Assembly: GCF_008905045.1 (NCBI RefSeq)
Contig: NZ_VWMY01000052.1
Coordinates: 20,195 to 84,194 of the forward strand
From: Streptomyces albicerus
GTDB lineage: Bacteria; Actinomycetota; Actinomycetes; Streptomycetales; Streptomycetaceae
Direction: 5' to 3'
Length of the DNA stretch: 64,000 nt
This document shows, one piece after another, positions 50,820 to 61,397 of the stretch. The notes under the pieces are model-generated. The model was not told the DNA's origin and searched no databases. It saw nothing but the letters and a program-made list of their open reading frames with translations. How positions within the stretch are numbered: the stretch's first letter is position 1; every line of letters starts with the position of its first letter. Both the position numbers and the translations under genes were made by a program.

Positions 50820-52841
50820 ATGCCGGAGACCACCCCCAAGGGCCTCACCAGGCTCGCCTTCGGTGGGGACTACAACCCCGAGCAGTGGCCGGAATCCGTC
50901 TGGCACGAGGACGTCCGGCTGATGCGCGAGGCCGGCGTCACGATGGTCAGCGTCGGAATCTTCTCCTGGGCGCTCCTGGAGCCCACGCCGGGGATCTATG
51001 ACTTCGGCTGGCTCGACCGGCTGCTCGACCTGCTGCACGAGAACGGGATACGCGCCGACCTCGGTACCCCGACCGTGGCACCGCCCGCCTGGTTCTACCG
51101 CGAGCACCCCGAAGCGCTGCCCGTGACCGCCGACGGCACCCGCTACGAGTTCGGCTCCCGCGGCGCCATCTGCCACAGCAACACGCACTACCGGACGGCC
51201 GCCGCGACCATCACCACGCGGCTCGCCACCCGCTACGCCGACCACCCGGCCCTCGCCATGTGGCACGTCCACAACGAGTACGGGGTCCCGGTCTCGGCCT
51301 GCTACTGCGAGAGCTGCGCCGCCCACTTCCGCCGCTGGCTCGCGCAGACGTACGGGACGGTCGACGCGGTCAACGAGGCCTGGGGCACGGCCTTCTGGGG
51401 CCAGCGGTACGCAGACCTCGACCAGATCAACCCGCCGCGGGTGACGCCCACGGTCGGCAACCCGGCCCAGGCCCTCGACTACAAGCGGTTCGCCGACGCC
51501 ACCATGCGCGAGAACTTCGTCGCCGAGCGGGACATCCTGCACCGCCTCGCACCCGGCATCCCGGTCACCACCAACTTCATGACCGCCCTCAGCCAGTGCG
51601 ACTCCGTCGACTACTGGGCCTGGGGCCGCGAGGTCGACCTCGTCACCAACGACCACTACCTGATCACCGACGGCCGCCGTACGCATGTGAACCTCGCCAT
51701 GGCCGCCGACCTCACCCGTTCCGTGGCGGGCGGCGCCCCCTGGCTGCTGCTCGAACACTCCACGTCGGGCATCAACTGGCAGACCCGCAACCCCGCCAAG
51801 GCGCCCGGCCAGATGGCCCGCAACTCGCTGGCCCATGTGGCCCGCGGCTCCGACGGCGCGATGTTCTTCCAGTGGCGGCAGTCACGGCGCGGCGCGGAGA
51901 AGTTCCACTCGGCGATGCTGCCGCACGCGGGCACGGACTCGCGGGTGTGGCGCGAGGTGGTCGAACTCGGCGCGTCCGTCGACTCGTTGAGCGCGGTGAA
52001 GGGCACCCGGACGCAGGCCGACGTGGCGCTGCTGTGGGACTGGCACTCCTGGTGGGCGCAGAACCTGGCGTGGCGCCCGAGCGAGGACCACGACGCGCGC
52101 GAGCGGGCCGACGCGTTCTACGAAGCTCTCTACGACCGCCACCTCACGGTCGACTTCGCCCACCCGGAAGCCGACTTGTCGGCGTATCCCCTTGTCGTCG
52201 TGCCCGCGCTCTACCTGATGACCGAGGCCGCGGGGAACAACCTGCGTGAGTACGTCGAGAACGGCGGCACCCTCGTCGTCTCGTACTTCTCCGGGATCGT
52301 CGACGAGCACGACGCCGTGCACGACGGCGCCTACCCGGGGGCGCTGCGGGACGTACTCGGCCTGACGGTCGAGGAGTTCTCGCCGCTGCTCGTGGGCGAC
52401 CAGGTCCGCATCACCGGGCCCGACGGCTCCGAACTCTCCGGTGACGTCTGGACCGAGTTCGTGGTGCCGCGCGGCGCCGAGACCGTGTGGACGTACGCCG
52501 ACGGTCTCACCGCCGGCCACCCGGCCGTCACCCGGCACCGTCTCGGCGAGGGCTCGGCCTGGTATGTGTCCACGCGCCTGGCGGCGCAAGGCCTCGACGC
52601 ACTGGTCGGCTGGGCGGTCGACGACGCGCGGATCGCACCGCGTGCCGATCTTCCGCGTGACGTCGAAGTGGTGCGGCGGGCGGGCGAGTCGGGCATGTTC
52701 CTCTTCGCGATCAACCATTCCGCCGCCGATGCGAAGGTGTCGCTCGACGCGCACGGTACCGAGTTGCTCGCCGGTGAACGGGTCGCGGGGCGCCTGGCGG
52801 TGCCCGCGGGGGCCGTACGGGTCGTACGCCTCGACGGCTGA
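50820..52841 (+). CDS. beta-galactosidase, GH42
   Basis: A 673-residue enzyme without a secretion signal. The barrel domain has FGGDYNPEQWPESVWHEDVR, the acid/base Glu E153 in WHVHNEYGVP and the nucleophile E312 in WLLLEHSTSGI. C118 and the cluster C161-x-C163-x-x-C166 match the zinc site of GH42 enzymes. A Rossmann-like trimerisation domain follows from about residue 400 and a beta-sandwich at the end. It cleaves galactose from beta-galactosides taken up by the adjacent ABC system. The ATG at 50820 has a GGGAGA box 7 bases upstream. It is divergent from that operon and shares its LacI-type operator. Confidence 0.95.
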   Translation: MPETTPKGLTRLAFGGDYNPEQWPESVWHEDVRLMREAGVTMVSVGIFSWALLEPTPGIYDFGWLDRLLDLLHENGIRADLGTPTVAPPAWFYREHPEALPVTADGTRYEFGSRGAICHSNTHYRTAAATITTRLATRYADHPALAMWHVHNEYGVPVSACYCESCAAHFRRWLAQTYGTVDAVNEAWGTAFWGQRYADLDQINPPRVTPTVGNPAQALDYKRFADATMRENFVAERDILHRLAPGIPVTTNFMTALSQCDSVDYWAWGREVDLVTNDHYLITDGRRTHVNLAMAADLTRSVAGGAPWLLLEHSTSGINWQTRNPAKAPGQMARNSLAHVARGSDGAMFFQWRQSRRGAEKFHSAMLPHAGTDSRVWREVVELGASVDSLSAVKGTRTQADVALLWDWHSWWAQNLAWRPSEDHDARERADAFYEALYDRHLTVDFAHPEADLSAYPLVVVPALYLMTEAAGNNLREYVENGGTLVVSYFSGIVDEHDAVHDGAYPGALRDVLGLTVEEFSPLLVGDQVRITGPDGSELSGDVWTEFVVPRGAETVWTYADGLTAGHPAVTRHRLGEGSAWYVSTRLAAQGLDALVGWAVDDARIAPRADLPRDVEVVRRAGESGMFLFAINHSAADAKVSLDAHGTELLAGERVAGRLAVPAGAVRVVRLDG

Positions 52842-52861
52842 GCCGGTTTGTTGGTTTCGCC

Positions 52862-52995
52862 CCCGCCGCCCCTACCCGTCCCATCCCTGGGGGCTGTGCC
52901 CCCAGACCCCCGCCATCGGCCTGAACGGCCTCGTCCTCAAACGCCGGACGGGCTGAAGATCAGCCCCCGAGGACGGGACGGGTAGGGGCGGCGGG
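52862..52995. repeat. dispersed repeat with nested hairpins
   Basis: A 21-bp perfect inverted repeat (52862-52882 with 52975-52995) encloses about 92 bases. These contain an 8-bp hairpin (52887-52894 with 52898-52905) and the ACGCCGGACGGGCTGAAGA block. This architecture is common between Streptomyces genes and resembles mobile or terminator-like intergenic elements. It separates the beta-galactosidase and galactanase genes. Confidence 0.75.
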
Positions 52996-53066
52996 AGCGA
53001 AGAACCCCCTCCCCAAGCCCCACCCCGGGGCATGCATCCATCACGTCGAAGGGACGACGGACGACG

Positions 53067-54635
53067 ATGTTCCATCCCAGACGCATAATCAAGGCTCTGC
53101 TGCTGCCGCTGGCGGCCGGGCTCGCCCTCACCGCGCTGCCCGCGCAGAGCGCCACCGCGGCGAGCACTCTCACCAACGGCGGCTTCGAGTCGAACGGCAC
53201 CGGCACGGCGACCCCGTCCGGCTGGTCGACGTACTCCGCCGGCGGCCAGAACGCGGCCTCCTTCACGGAGTCCGGTGGCCGCAGCGGGAGTTACCGGCTG
53301 ACGCACTACTCGGCCTCCGCCTACAAGGTGGAGACGTACCAGTACCTCTCGGGCCTCACCAACGGCAACTACAAGCTCACCGCCTGGGTGCGCTCGGGCG
53401 GCGGCCAGAACTCCGCGTACATCGCTCTGAAGAACTGCGGAGGTTCGGAACAGCGCACCGATCTGCCGGTCTCGTCGAGCGGCTGGATCCGGATCGTCAC
53501 CCCCGTCGCGGTGACGAACAACCAGTGCACGATCAGCATCAACTCCGATGCCAAGGCGGGCAACTGGATCAACGTCGACGACCTGACCTTCACCTCGGGC
53601 ACGGCGGGCCTGTCCATCAAGGGCTCCGACGTCTCGTCACTCGCCAAGAGCGAGGCCAAGGGCGGCGTCTACAAGAACAGCTCCGGCACGACCGGTGACG
53701 CGCTCGGCATCCTCAAGTCCGCCGGGCAGAACTACGCGCGCCTCAAGGTGTGGGTGAATCCGGCCGACGGCTACAACAACAAGACGCGCGTCCTCGCGAT
53801 GGCCAAGCGCGTCAAGGCGCAGGGCATGAAGCTCCTCGTCGACTTCCACTACTCGGACACCTGGGCGGACCCGGGTGCCCAGTCCAAGCCCGCCGCCTGG
53901 GCCGGACACTCGTACAGCCAGCTCAGGACCGACGTCTACAACCACACGTACGACGTCCTCAACGCGCTGAAGGCGCAGGGCACCACGGCCGACATGGTCC
54001 AGGTCGGCAACGAGATCAACGGCGGCATGCTGTGGAACGAGGGCTCGACCTCCAACTGGTCGCAGCTCGCCGGTCTGCTCAACTCCGGCTACGACGCGGT
54101 CAAGGCGGTCAACTCCGGTACGACCGTGGCGCTGCACCTCGCCAAGGGCGGCGACATGGCGGGCACCCGCTGGTGGTTCGACAGCGCGGTCTCGGGCGGG
54201 GTGAAGTTCGACGCCATCGGCCTGTCGTACTACGGCTACTGGCACGGTTCGCTCGCCGACTTCCAGACGACCCTGGACGACGCGGCGTCGCGCTACGGCA
54301 AGCCGGTCTTCCTCGCCGAGACGGCCTACCCCTTCCGTCTGGACAGCGAGGACTCGCACGAGAACATCATCGACACGACCGGTGAGCTCGTGTCCGGCTA
54401 CGCGGCCTCGACGGCCGGCCAGACGCAGTGGATGAAGGACGTGGCGAGCGTCGTGGAGGCCGTTCCGAACGGCCGCGGCCTCGGCATCTTCTACTGGGAG
54501 TCCACCTGGACGGCGGTCTCCGGCAACGGCTGGGACCCGACCGACGCCTCCTCCGGCAACGGCTGGGAGAACCAGGCCCTGTTCGGCTACGACGACAGGG
54601 CGCTGCCGGCGATGGCGTGGTTCAGCCACCGATGA
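53067..54635 (+). CDS. secreted endo-beta-1,4-galactanase, GH53 with N-terminal CBM
   Basis: A 522-residue secreted enzyme. The signal peptide (MFHPRRIIKALLLPLAAGLA) is cleaved near residue 32 (ATAAS). Residues about 33-178 form a carbohydrate-binding beta-sandwich of the CBM61 kind, with NGGFESNGTGTATPSGWST. The GH53 barrel follows: MKLLVDFHYSDTWADPG, acid/base E316 in VQVGNEINGGM and nucleophile E418 in FLAETAYPF. It degrades beta-1,4-galactan or arabinogalactan to oligosaccharides, feeding the ABC transporter and GH42 enzyme nearby. It is followed by a strong terminator. Confidence 0.95.
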   Translation: MFHPRRIIKALLLPLAAGLALTALPAQSATAASTLTNGGFESNGTGTATPSGWSTYSAGGQNAASFTESGGRSGSYRLTHYSASAYKVETYQYLSGLTNGNYKLTAWVRSGGGQNSAYIALKNCGGSEQRTDLPVSSSGWIRIVTPVAVTNNQCTISINSDAKAGNWINVDDLTFTSGTAGLSIKGSDVSSLAKSEAKGGVYKNSSGTTGDALGILKSAGQNYARLKVWVNPADGYNNKTRVLAMAKRVKAQGMKLLVDFHYSDTWADPGAQSKPAAWAGHSYSQLRTDVYNHTYDVLNALKAQGTTADMVQVGNEINGGMLWNEGSTSNWSQLAGLLNSGYDAVKAVNSGTTVALHLAKGGDMAGTRWWFDSAVSGGVKFDAIGLSYYGYWHGSLADFQTTLDDAASRYGKPVFLAETAYPFRLDSEDSHENIIDTTGELVSGYAASTAGQTQWMKDVASVVEAVPNGRGLGIFYWESTWTAVSGNGWDPTDASSGNGWENQALFGYDDRALPAMAWFSHR

Positions 54636-54656
54636 CACCCTGACCGCCAGTGCGGT

Positions 54657-54689
54657 GCCCGCCCACGGAGATCCATCCCGTGGGCGGGC
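54657..54689 (+). terminator. hairpin terminator after the galactanase gene
   Basis: A 12-bp perfect stem (54657-54668 with 54678-54689), 9-base loop, 21 bp after the stop codon. A 15-base direct repeat (ggcctccgccgtcac) follows at about 54687 and 54718. Confidence 0.75.
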
Positions 54690-54742
54690 CTCCGCCGTCA
54701 CGACCCGGCGTCACGGCCGGCCTCCGCCGTCACGGCCCTGCG

Positions 54743-56266
<1,524 letters not shown>

Positions 56267-56380
56267 GACAGCTCCTCCGGGTCGGGTGATCCCTACGTAC
56301 CTACCCGGGCGTTGCGGAATGCCACGCGCGGCGAGTACTGTCCCACACACCTAATCAACTAATTGCATAAGAGGTGGATG

Positions 56381-56779
56381 ATGGTGCACCCCTTCCGCAA
56401 GGCGGTCGAGGACGGCGACCACGCGGCCCTGGTCGACCTGCTCGCCGAGGACGTCGTGTTCACCAGCCCGGTGGTCTTCAAGCCGTACGCCGGAAAGCCG
56501 ATCACCGCCGCGATCCTGGGCGCCGTCATGCACGTGTTCGAGGACTTCCGGTACATCCGCGAGATCGCGGACCCCGACGGCCGTGACCTCGCCCTCGTCT
56601 TCGAGGCACGCGTGGGGGGCCGCGAACTCCAGGGCTGCGACCTCCTGCACTTCGACGAGGACGGCCGCGTCGCCGACCTCACGGTCATGGTCCGCCCCCT
56701 GTCGGCCGCGCAGGCGCTCCAGGCGGCGATGGCGGCCCGCTTCGCGACCGTCGAACAGGAGGCGTCGGGCGCGTCCTGA
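56381..56779 (+). CDS. SnoaL/NTF2-like protein
   Basis: A 132-residue single-domain protein. Family blocks are HPFRKAVEDGDHAALVDLLA, EDVVFTSPVVFKPYAGKPIT, AILGAVMHVFEDFRYI and CDLLHFDEDGRVADLTVMVR, which give a cone-shaped NTF2 fold with a hydrophobic pocket. Members include isomerases, hydrolases and cyclases, but many have no known activity. The ATG at 56381 has a GAGGTGG box; the ATG just before it is also possible. It is divergent from the acyl-CoA synthetase gene. Confidence 0.85.
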   Translation: MVHPFRKAVEDGDHAALVDLLAEDVVFTSPVVFKPYAGKPITAAILGAVMHVFEDFRYIREIADPDGRDLALVFEARVGGRELQGCDLLHFDEDGRVADLTVMVRPLSAAQALQAAMAARFATVEQEASGAS

Positions 56780-56828
56780 CCCCCCGGAGGTAGCCTGATC
56801 TCCTGCCACGACCAGGAGACCTACACAC

Positions 56829-57302
56829 ATGACCACCCCCCACTCCGAGACGGTGGACGAACCCGCGGAACTCCGTGCGCCCGCCCGGCAGCCCTCGGTG
56901 TGGCGGGGGCAGGGGCCGGTCGTGGCGGTGGTCTCGGCGGGCGGCGCGCTCGGTGCTTCGGCGCGCTACGGGGCCTCGCTGCTCTGGCCCGCGCAGGTGG
57001 GCGGCTTCCCGTGGACCACGTTCTGGGTCAATGTCACCGGGTGCTTCGTGATCGGCGTCTTCATGGTCGTGATCACCGATGTGTGGGCGGCCCACCGGCT
57101 GGTACGCCCGTTCTTCGGCACCGGAGTGCTCGGCGGCTTCACCACCTTCTCGACGTACGCCGTCGACATCCAGAAACTGGTCGACACGGGCCATCCCCGC
57201 ACCGGCCTCGCCTATCTCGCCGCCACCCTCCTGGCGGCACTCGCGGCGGTCTGGCTCGCGGTGACGGCGGCGCGCCGTGTCCTGGCGTGGAGGCGGCGAT
57301 GA
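56829..57302 (+). CDS. crcB: fluoride exporter FluC (CrcB), first copy
   Basis: A 157-residue four-helix fluoride channel subunit. The family signature is GGALGASARYGASLLWP, TFWVNVTGCFVIGVFM and GTGVLGGFTTFSTYAVD, including the Asn-Val and FTTFST motifs that line the pore. A 30-residue hydrophilic N-terminus is longer than usual. Two-gene CrcB pairs form heterodimers in many actinobacteria. The stop codon overlaps the DUF190 gene start (ATGA). No fluoride riboswitch is recognisable in the 49-bp gap upstream. Confidence 0.96.
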   Translation: MTTPHSETVDEPAELRAPARQPSVWRGQGPVVAVVSAGGALGASARYGASLLWPAQVGGFPWTTFWVNVTGCFVIGVFMVVITDVWAAHRLVRPFFGTGVLGGFTTFSTYAVDIQKLVDTGHPRTGLAYLAATLLAALAAVWLAVTAARRVLAWRRR

Positions 57303-57748
57303 CGCGTACCGGCATGGAGGCGGCGATGACGAGGCTGACGGGCGACGCCCTGCGGGTGACGGTCTTCATCGGCGAGCACGACACCTGGCACCACAAGCCG
57401 CTCTACTCGCAGATCGTGCACCGGGCCCGCGCGGCGGGCCTCGCGGGCGCGAGCGTGTTCCGGGGCATCGAGGGCTTCGGCGCGTCCTCGCTGATCCACA
57501 CCTCACGGCTGCTGTCACTGAGTGAGGACCTGCCGGTGGCCGTCGTCATCGTGGACACGGAGGAGCGCGTACGCGCCTTTCTGCCGGAGCTCGACGAACT
57601 GGTGGGGGAGGGGCTGGTGATCCTCGACGACTGCGAGGTCATCAGATACGTGGGCCGGGAGGAAGCCGGTCCCGACACCGGCGGGAAAGGCCGCGACACG
57701 GGTGGGAAAGGCCGCGACACGGGCGGGAAAGGTAAGAGGCCGTTGTGA
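57299..57748 (+). CDS. DUF190-domain protein between two FluC genes
   Basis: A 149-residue protein. DUF190 blocks are LRVTVFIGEHDTWHHKPLYS, VHRARAAGLAGASVFRGIEG, FGASSLIHTSRLLSLSEDLP and DCEVIRYV. The C-terminus is a tandem heptad, DTGGKGR three times, from 21-bp repeats. The N-terminus is also partly duplicated (tggaggcggcgatgac occurs twice at about 57287 and 57314), so the start could be 57299 or 57326. Overlaps with both FluC genes show one operon. DUF190 proteins are PII-like; with FluC a regulatory role is possible but untested. Confidence 0.93.
   Translation: MTRTGMEAAMTRLTGDALRVTVFIGEHDTWHHKPLYSQIVHRARAAGLAGASVFRGIEGFGASSLIHTSRLLSLSEDLPVAVVIVDTEERVRAFLPELDELVGEGLVILDDCEVIRYVGREEAGPDTGGKGRDTGGKGRDTGGKGKRPL
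57673..57735 (+). repeat. three 21-bp tandem repeats in the DUF190 gene
   Basis: Units at 57673-57693, 57694-57714 and 57715-57735 share gacacNggYgggaaaggccgc, the last one diverged at its end. They encode DTGGKGR in frame, so copy number changes keep the reading frame. Confidence 0.9.
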
Positions 57749-58119
57749 ACTGGGTGTTGGTGATCGCCGGCGGCATGGTCGGCGCGCCCCTGCGCTACCT
57801 CACCGACCGCGCGGTGCAGTCCCGGCACGACACGGTCTTCCCCTGGGGCACCTTCACCGTGAACGTCGTCGGCTGCCTGATCCTGGGCACTCTCACCGGC
57901 GCGGCCGCGGCCGGAGCGGCCTCCTCGCACCTCCAGCTGCTGCTCGGCACCGGCCTGTGCGGAGCACTCACCACCTACTCGACGTTCTCGTACGAGACGC
58001 TGCGACTGGCCGAGGACGGGGCCCGTTTCTACGCCGCCGTCAATGTGATCGCGAGCGTGGTCGCGGGACTGGGTGCGGCATTTGTCGGGGTTTCCGTGGC
58101 CCAGGCCCTGTGGGCGTAG
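57745..58119 (+). CDS. crcB: fluoride exporter FluC (CrcB), second copy
   Basis: A 124-residue four-helix subunit with GGMVGAPLRYLTDRAVQ, GTFTVNVVGCLILGTL and GTGLCGALTTYSTFSYET. It is distinct in sequence from the copy at 56829, as expected of a heterodimer partner. The GTG start overlaps the DUF190 stop (GTGA). It is the last gene of the operon; the next gene starts 143 bp later. Confidence 0.95.
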   Translation: MNWVLVIAGGMVGAPLRYLTDRAVQSRHDTVFPWGTFTVNVVGCLILGTLTGAAAAGAASSHLQLLLGTGLCGALTTYSTFSYETLRLAEDGARFYAAVNVIASVVAGLGAAFVGVSVAQALWA

Positions 58120-58262
58120 CGGCGCGTGGCCCACGAGGGCACACCCGGGCGTAGTAGGACTGAGTCGGCCGCAGTCGACGTACGGCTGTCCGCGTCATCA
58201 CAGCCGCCCTTGTGACTGTCCGCGCCACAGCCACCCTCGCCCGCCCACCAGAACTGGATCCC

Positions 58263-59093
58263 ATGAGCGCCATCTCCGTCGGTCAGGCCGTCGTCCTCGG
58301 AGCCGTCGAGGGGGTGACAGAGTTCCTCCCCGTCTCCTCCACCGGCCACCTCAAGATCACCGAGGGGCTCATGGGTATCCCGGTCGACGACAACGCCGTC
58401 ATCGGCTTCTCCGCCGTCATCCAGGTCGGCGCCATCGCCGCGGTGCTCGTCTACTTCTTCAAGGACATCGTGCGGATCCTCTCCGCCTGGTTCCGCGGGC
58501 TGCGGAACCCCGAGGAGCGCTATCACCACGACTACAAGTTCGCCTGGTGGGTGATCTGCGCGACGATCCCGATCGTGGCCGTCGGCCTGGTCGCCAAGCC
58601 GCTCATCGAAGGCCCCCTCGCCTCGCTGTGGGTGGTCGCGGGCTCCCTGATCGTCGGCAGCGGTGTGATGTGGGCGGCCGACCGGATGGGCCGGCACAAG
58701 CGGGGCGAGGACGACACCTCGTTCAAGGACGCGATGCTGGTGGGCAGTTCGCAGATCCTGGCCCTGCTCTTCCCCGGTTTTTCCCGCTCCGGCGCCACCA
58801 TGTCCACCGCCCTCATCCTCCACCTCGACCGCGTCGCGGCCACCCGACTCTCCTTCTTCATCGGCATCCCGGCCCTCACCGGCGCGGGCCTGTACGAGCT
58901 GAAGGACGCCCTGGGTACGGGCGCCGGCGCCCTTCCGCTGGCCGTGGGGACGGCCGTGTCGTTCGTGGTGGCGTACGCCTCCATCGCCTGGTTGCTGAGG
59001 TTCGTGGCGAAGCACTCCTTCAACGCGTTCGTGATCTACCGGATCGTGATCGGGCTGCTGCTGTTCGGGCTGCTGGGCGCCGGAGTGCTCTGA
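58263..59093 (+). CDS. uppP: undecaprenyl-diphosphatase
   Basis: A 276-residue membrane phosphatase of the BacA/UppP family with about eight helices. The catalytic motifs are GAVEGVTEFLPVSSTGHLKI and LFPGFSRSGATMSTALIL. It recycles undecaprenyl diphosphate to undecaprenyl phosphate for peptidoglycan and teichoic-acid synthesis and can give bacitracin resistance. The ATG at 58263 gives the expected MSAISVGQAVVLG start. It stands alone on this strand before the asparagine operon. Confidence 0.96.
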   Translation: MSAISVGQAVVLGAVEGVTEFLPVSSTGHLKITEGLMGIPVDDNAVIGFSAVIQVGAIAAVLVYFFKDIVRILSAWFRGLRNPEERYHHDYKFAWWVICATIPIVAVGLVAKPLIEGPLASLWVVAGSLIVGSGVMWAADRMGRHKRGEDDTSFKDAMLVGSSQILALLFPGFSRSGATMSTALILHLDRVAATRLSFFIGIPALTGAGLYELKDALGTGAGALPLAVGTAVSFVVAYASIAWLLRFVAKHSFNAFVIYRIVIGLLLFGLLGAGVL

Positions 59094-59205
59094 CGGGGAG
59101 GGGTCGGAGTGCTCTGACCGGCAGACGGTGTGGGGTCCGCGGACGGGTCTCACACCCCGGGCCCGCCCTTGACAGCCACCTCCCGTTCCCCCCAGGATCA
59201 CCCCC

Positions 59206-59949
59206 GTGAACCTGTCAGACAGCCAGACAGCTGGCTCGGTGCCGAGGCGCATCAGCGCCATGGAAGCGGTGCTCGGGCATCTTCGTGGTGCCATCGAGCG
59301 CGGTGAGTACGCCGTGGGGGACAAGCTGCCCTCGGAGGCGGAACTGTGCCGGCGGCTCGAGGTCAGCCGGCCCGTGCTGCGGGAGGCGTTGCGCGCCCTG
59401 CAGACGATGGGGCTGACCGTGTCCCGGACCGGCAAGGGCACGTTCGTCTTGTCCAACGGGCCCGTCGAAGACCCCACCTTCGGCGACTACGCGGCCAGTG
59501 ACCTGCTGGAAGTCCGGCGGCACGTCGAGATCCCCGTGGCGGGCTACGCCGCCGCGCGCCGGACGCCCGAGGACCTCGACCACCTGGCTCACCTCCTTGA
59601 GCGGATGGAGCGCGAGACCGACACCACCGCGTGGGTGGCGATGGACACGCTCTTCCATCTCGCAGTGGCGCAGGCCGCCCAGAACCCGGTCTTCCGCCGT
59701 GTGATCGAGGAGATCCGGGACGCGCTGGCCCGCCAGTCGGCGTTCCTCAACGAGCTCGGCGGCCGCCGCGAGCAGTCCAACCGCGAGCACCGCGCCATCG
59801 TCGAGGCCCTCATCGACGGCAGCGAACACGACGCGACCGAGGCCATGGCGCACCACCTCGACCGCGTCGAGACGACCCTCACCGCGATCGTGCGCCCCGA
59901 GCACACGGACAGCGCGGACACCCCCACGGAAGGCGAACCCCAGGCGTGA
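59206..59949 (+). CDS. FadR-subfamily GntR regulator of the asparagine operon
   Basis: A 247-residue regulator. The N-terminal winged HTH reads LGHLRGAIERGEYAVGDKLP and EAELCRRLEVSRPVLREALR; the C-terminal FCD domain has DLLEVRRHVEIPVAGYAAAR, DTLFHLAVAQAAQNP and EHRAIVEALIDGSEHDATEA. The GTG at 59206 begins a segment with TGTCAGACAG-like repeats (about 59212-59232) that could be an autoregulatory operator. Its stop overlaps the permease gene start, so it is the first gene of a three-gene operon and is likely its regulator. Confidence 0.94.
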   Translation: MNLSDSQTAGSVPRRISAMEAVLGHLRGAIERGEYAVGDKLPSEAELCRRLEVSRPVLREALRALQTMGLTVSRTGKGTFVLSNGPVEDPTFGDYAASDLLEVRRHVEIPVAGYAAARRTPEDLDHLAHLLERMERETDTTAWVAMDTLFHLAVAQAAQNPVFRRVIEEIRDALARQSAFLNELGGRREQSNREHRAIVEALIDGSEHDATEAMAHHLDRVETTLTAIVRPEHTDSADTPTEGEPQA

Positions 59950-61397
59950 GCGAGCAGTCCCTCGAAAAAGAGACAGGGCAGATACGGACAGCGGGCGCTC
60001 ACGTCGACGCCGGTGACGCGGGATACAGCAAGTCCCTGAAGCACCGGCACGTCAACATGATCGCCATCGGCGGCGCCATCGGCACCGGTCTCTTCCTCGG
60101 CGCCGGAGGCCGTCTCGCCGAAGCCGGTCCCTCGCTCTTCATCGCCTACGCCGTCTGCGGTGTCTTCGCCTTCCTGGTCGTGAGGGCGCTCGGCGAACTC
60201 GTCCTGTACCGGCCCTCGTCCGGCGCCTTCGTGTCGTACGCCCGGGAGTTCCTCGGCGAGAAGGGCGCCTACACCGCCGGCTGGATGTACTTCCTGAACT
60301 GGGCGACCACCGGCATCGCCGACATCACCGCGGTCGCCACCTACACCCACTACTGGGGCATGTTCTCCGACATCCCGCAGTGGGTGATCGCCCTCATCGC
60401 GCTCGCCGTCGTGCTCACCGTGAACCTCATCTCCGTGAAGATCTTCGGAGAGCTGGAGTTCTGGTTCGCCATCATCAAGGTCAGTGCGCTCGTCCTCTTC
60501 ATGCTCATCGGGATCTTCCTGCTGGTCACCCAGCAGCCCGTCGACGGCACCACCCCCGGCCCGTCCCTGATCACCGACAACGGCGGCCTCTTCCCCAACG
60601 GCCTGCTCCCGATGCTGCTGATCGTCCAGGGTGTCGTCTTCGCCTACGCCTCCGTCGAGCTGGTGGGCGTCGCGGCCGGCGAGACCGAGAACCCCGAGAA
60701 GATCATGCCGAAGGCCATCAACTCGATCATGTGGCGCGTCGGCCTCTTCTACGTCGGCTCGGTGGTGCTGCTGTCGATGCTGCTGCCCTGGAACAAGTAC
60801 ACCGCCGGGGAGAGCCCGTTCGTCACCGTGCTCTCCAACATCGGCATCCCGGCCGCGGGCGGCGTGATGAACCTGGTCGTGATGACGGCCGCCATGTCCA
60901 GCCTCAACTCCGGGCTCTACTCCACCGGCCGCATTCTGCGCTCCATGGCGATGTCCGGCTCGGCGCCGAAGTTCACCTGCGTGATGAGCCGCAGCCAGGT
61001 CCCGTACGGCGGCATCCTGCTCACCAGCGGTATCTGTGTACTCGGCGTCGGGCTCAACTTCGTCGTCCCCGCCGACGCGTTCGAGATCGTGCTGAACTTC
61101 GCCGCGATCGGCATCCTCGCCACCTGGGGCATGATCATGATCTGTCACCTGCAGTTCTGGCGGAAGACGGAGGAGGGTGAGCTGGAGCGCCCGAGCTACC
61201 GTCTGCCGGGCTCGCCCTGGACCGAGCTGGTGACCCTCTTCTTCCTCGCCTCCGTGCTGGTCCTGATGTACGCCGACGGGGGAGCGGGCCGTACGACGGT
61301 GCTGTGTCTGCCGCTGATCGTGGCGGCGCTGGTCGCGGGGTGGTACGGCGTACGCGGCCGGGTCTCGTCCGTACGGAAGTCCGGGGTGGACGCATGA
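59946..61397 (+). CDS. amino-acid permease, APC superfamily (asparagine-type)
   Basis: A 483-residue transporter with twelve helices. KHRHVNMIAIGGAIGTGLFL, GELVLYRPSSGAFVSYAREF and WMYFLNWATTGIADITAVAT are those of AnsP-like permeases. The GTG at 59946 overlaps the FadR-type gene stop, and its own stop overlaps the asparaginase start, so all are translated together. Asparagine uptake is inferred from that coupling and from the AnsP-like N-terminal part. An antisense shadow frame of similar size lies on the other strand. Confidence 0.94.
   Translation: MSEQSLEKETGQIRTAGAHVDAGDAGYSKSLKHRHVNMIAIGGAIGTGLFLGAGGRLAEAGPSLFIAYAVCGVFAFLVVRALGELVLYRPSSGAFVSYAREFLGEKGAYTAGWMYFLNWATTGIADITAVATYTHYWGMFSDIPQWVIALIALAVVLTVNLISVKIFGELEFWFAIIKVSALVLFMLIGIFLLVTQQPVDGTTPGPSLITDNGGLFPNGLLPMLLIVQGVVFAYASVELVGVAAGETENPEKIMPKAINSIMWRVGLFYVGSVVLLSMLLPWNKYTAGESPFVTVLSNIGIPAAGGVMNLVVMTAAMSSLNSGLYSTGRILRSMAMSGSAPKFTCVMSRSQVPYGGILLTSGICVLGVGLNFVVPADAFEIVLNFAAIGILATWGMIMICHLQFWRKTEEGELERPSYRLPGSPWTELVTLFFLASVLVLMYADGGAGRTTVLCLPLIVAALVAGWYGVRGRVSSVRKSGVDA

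Noticed and set aside
56780..56828. Fluoride riboswitch upstream of the first FluC gene
   Set aside because: The gap is only 49 bp and shows no crcB-motif pseudoknot elements.
57673..57735. CRISPR-like short tandem repeats
   Set aside because: The three 21-bp units are directly adjacent without spacers and encode an in-frame DTGGKGR repeat at the end of the DUF190 protein.
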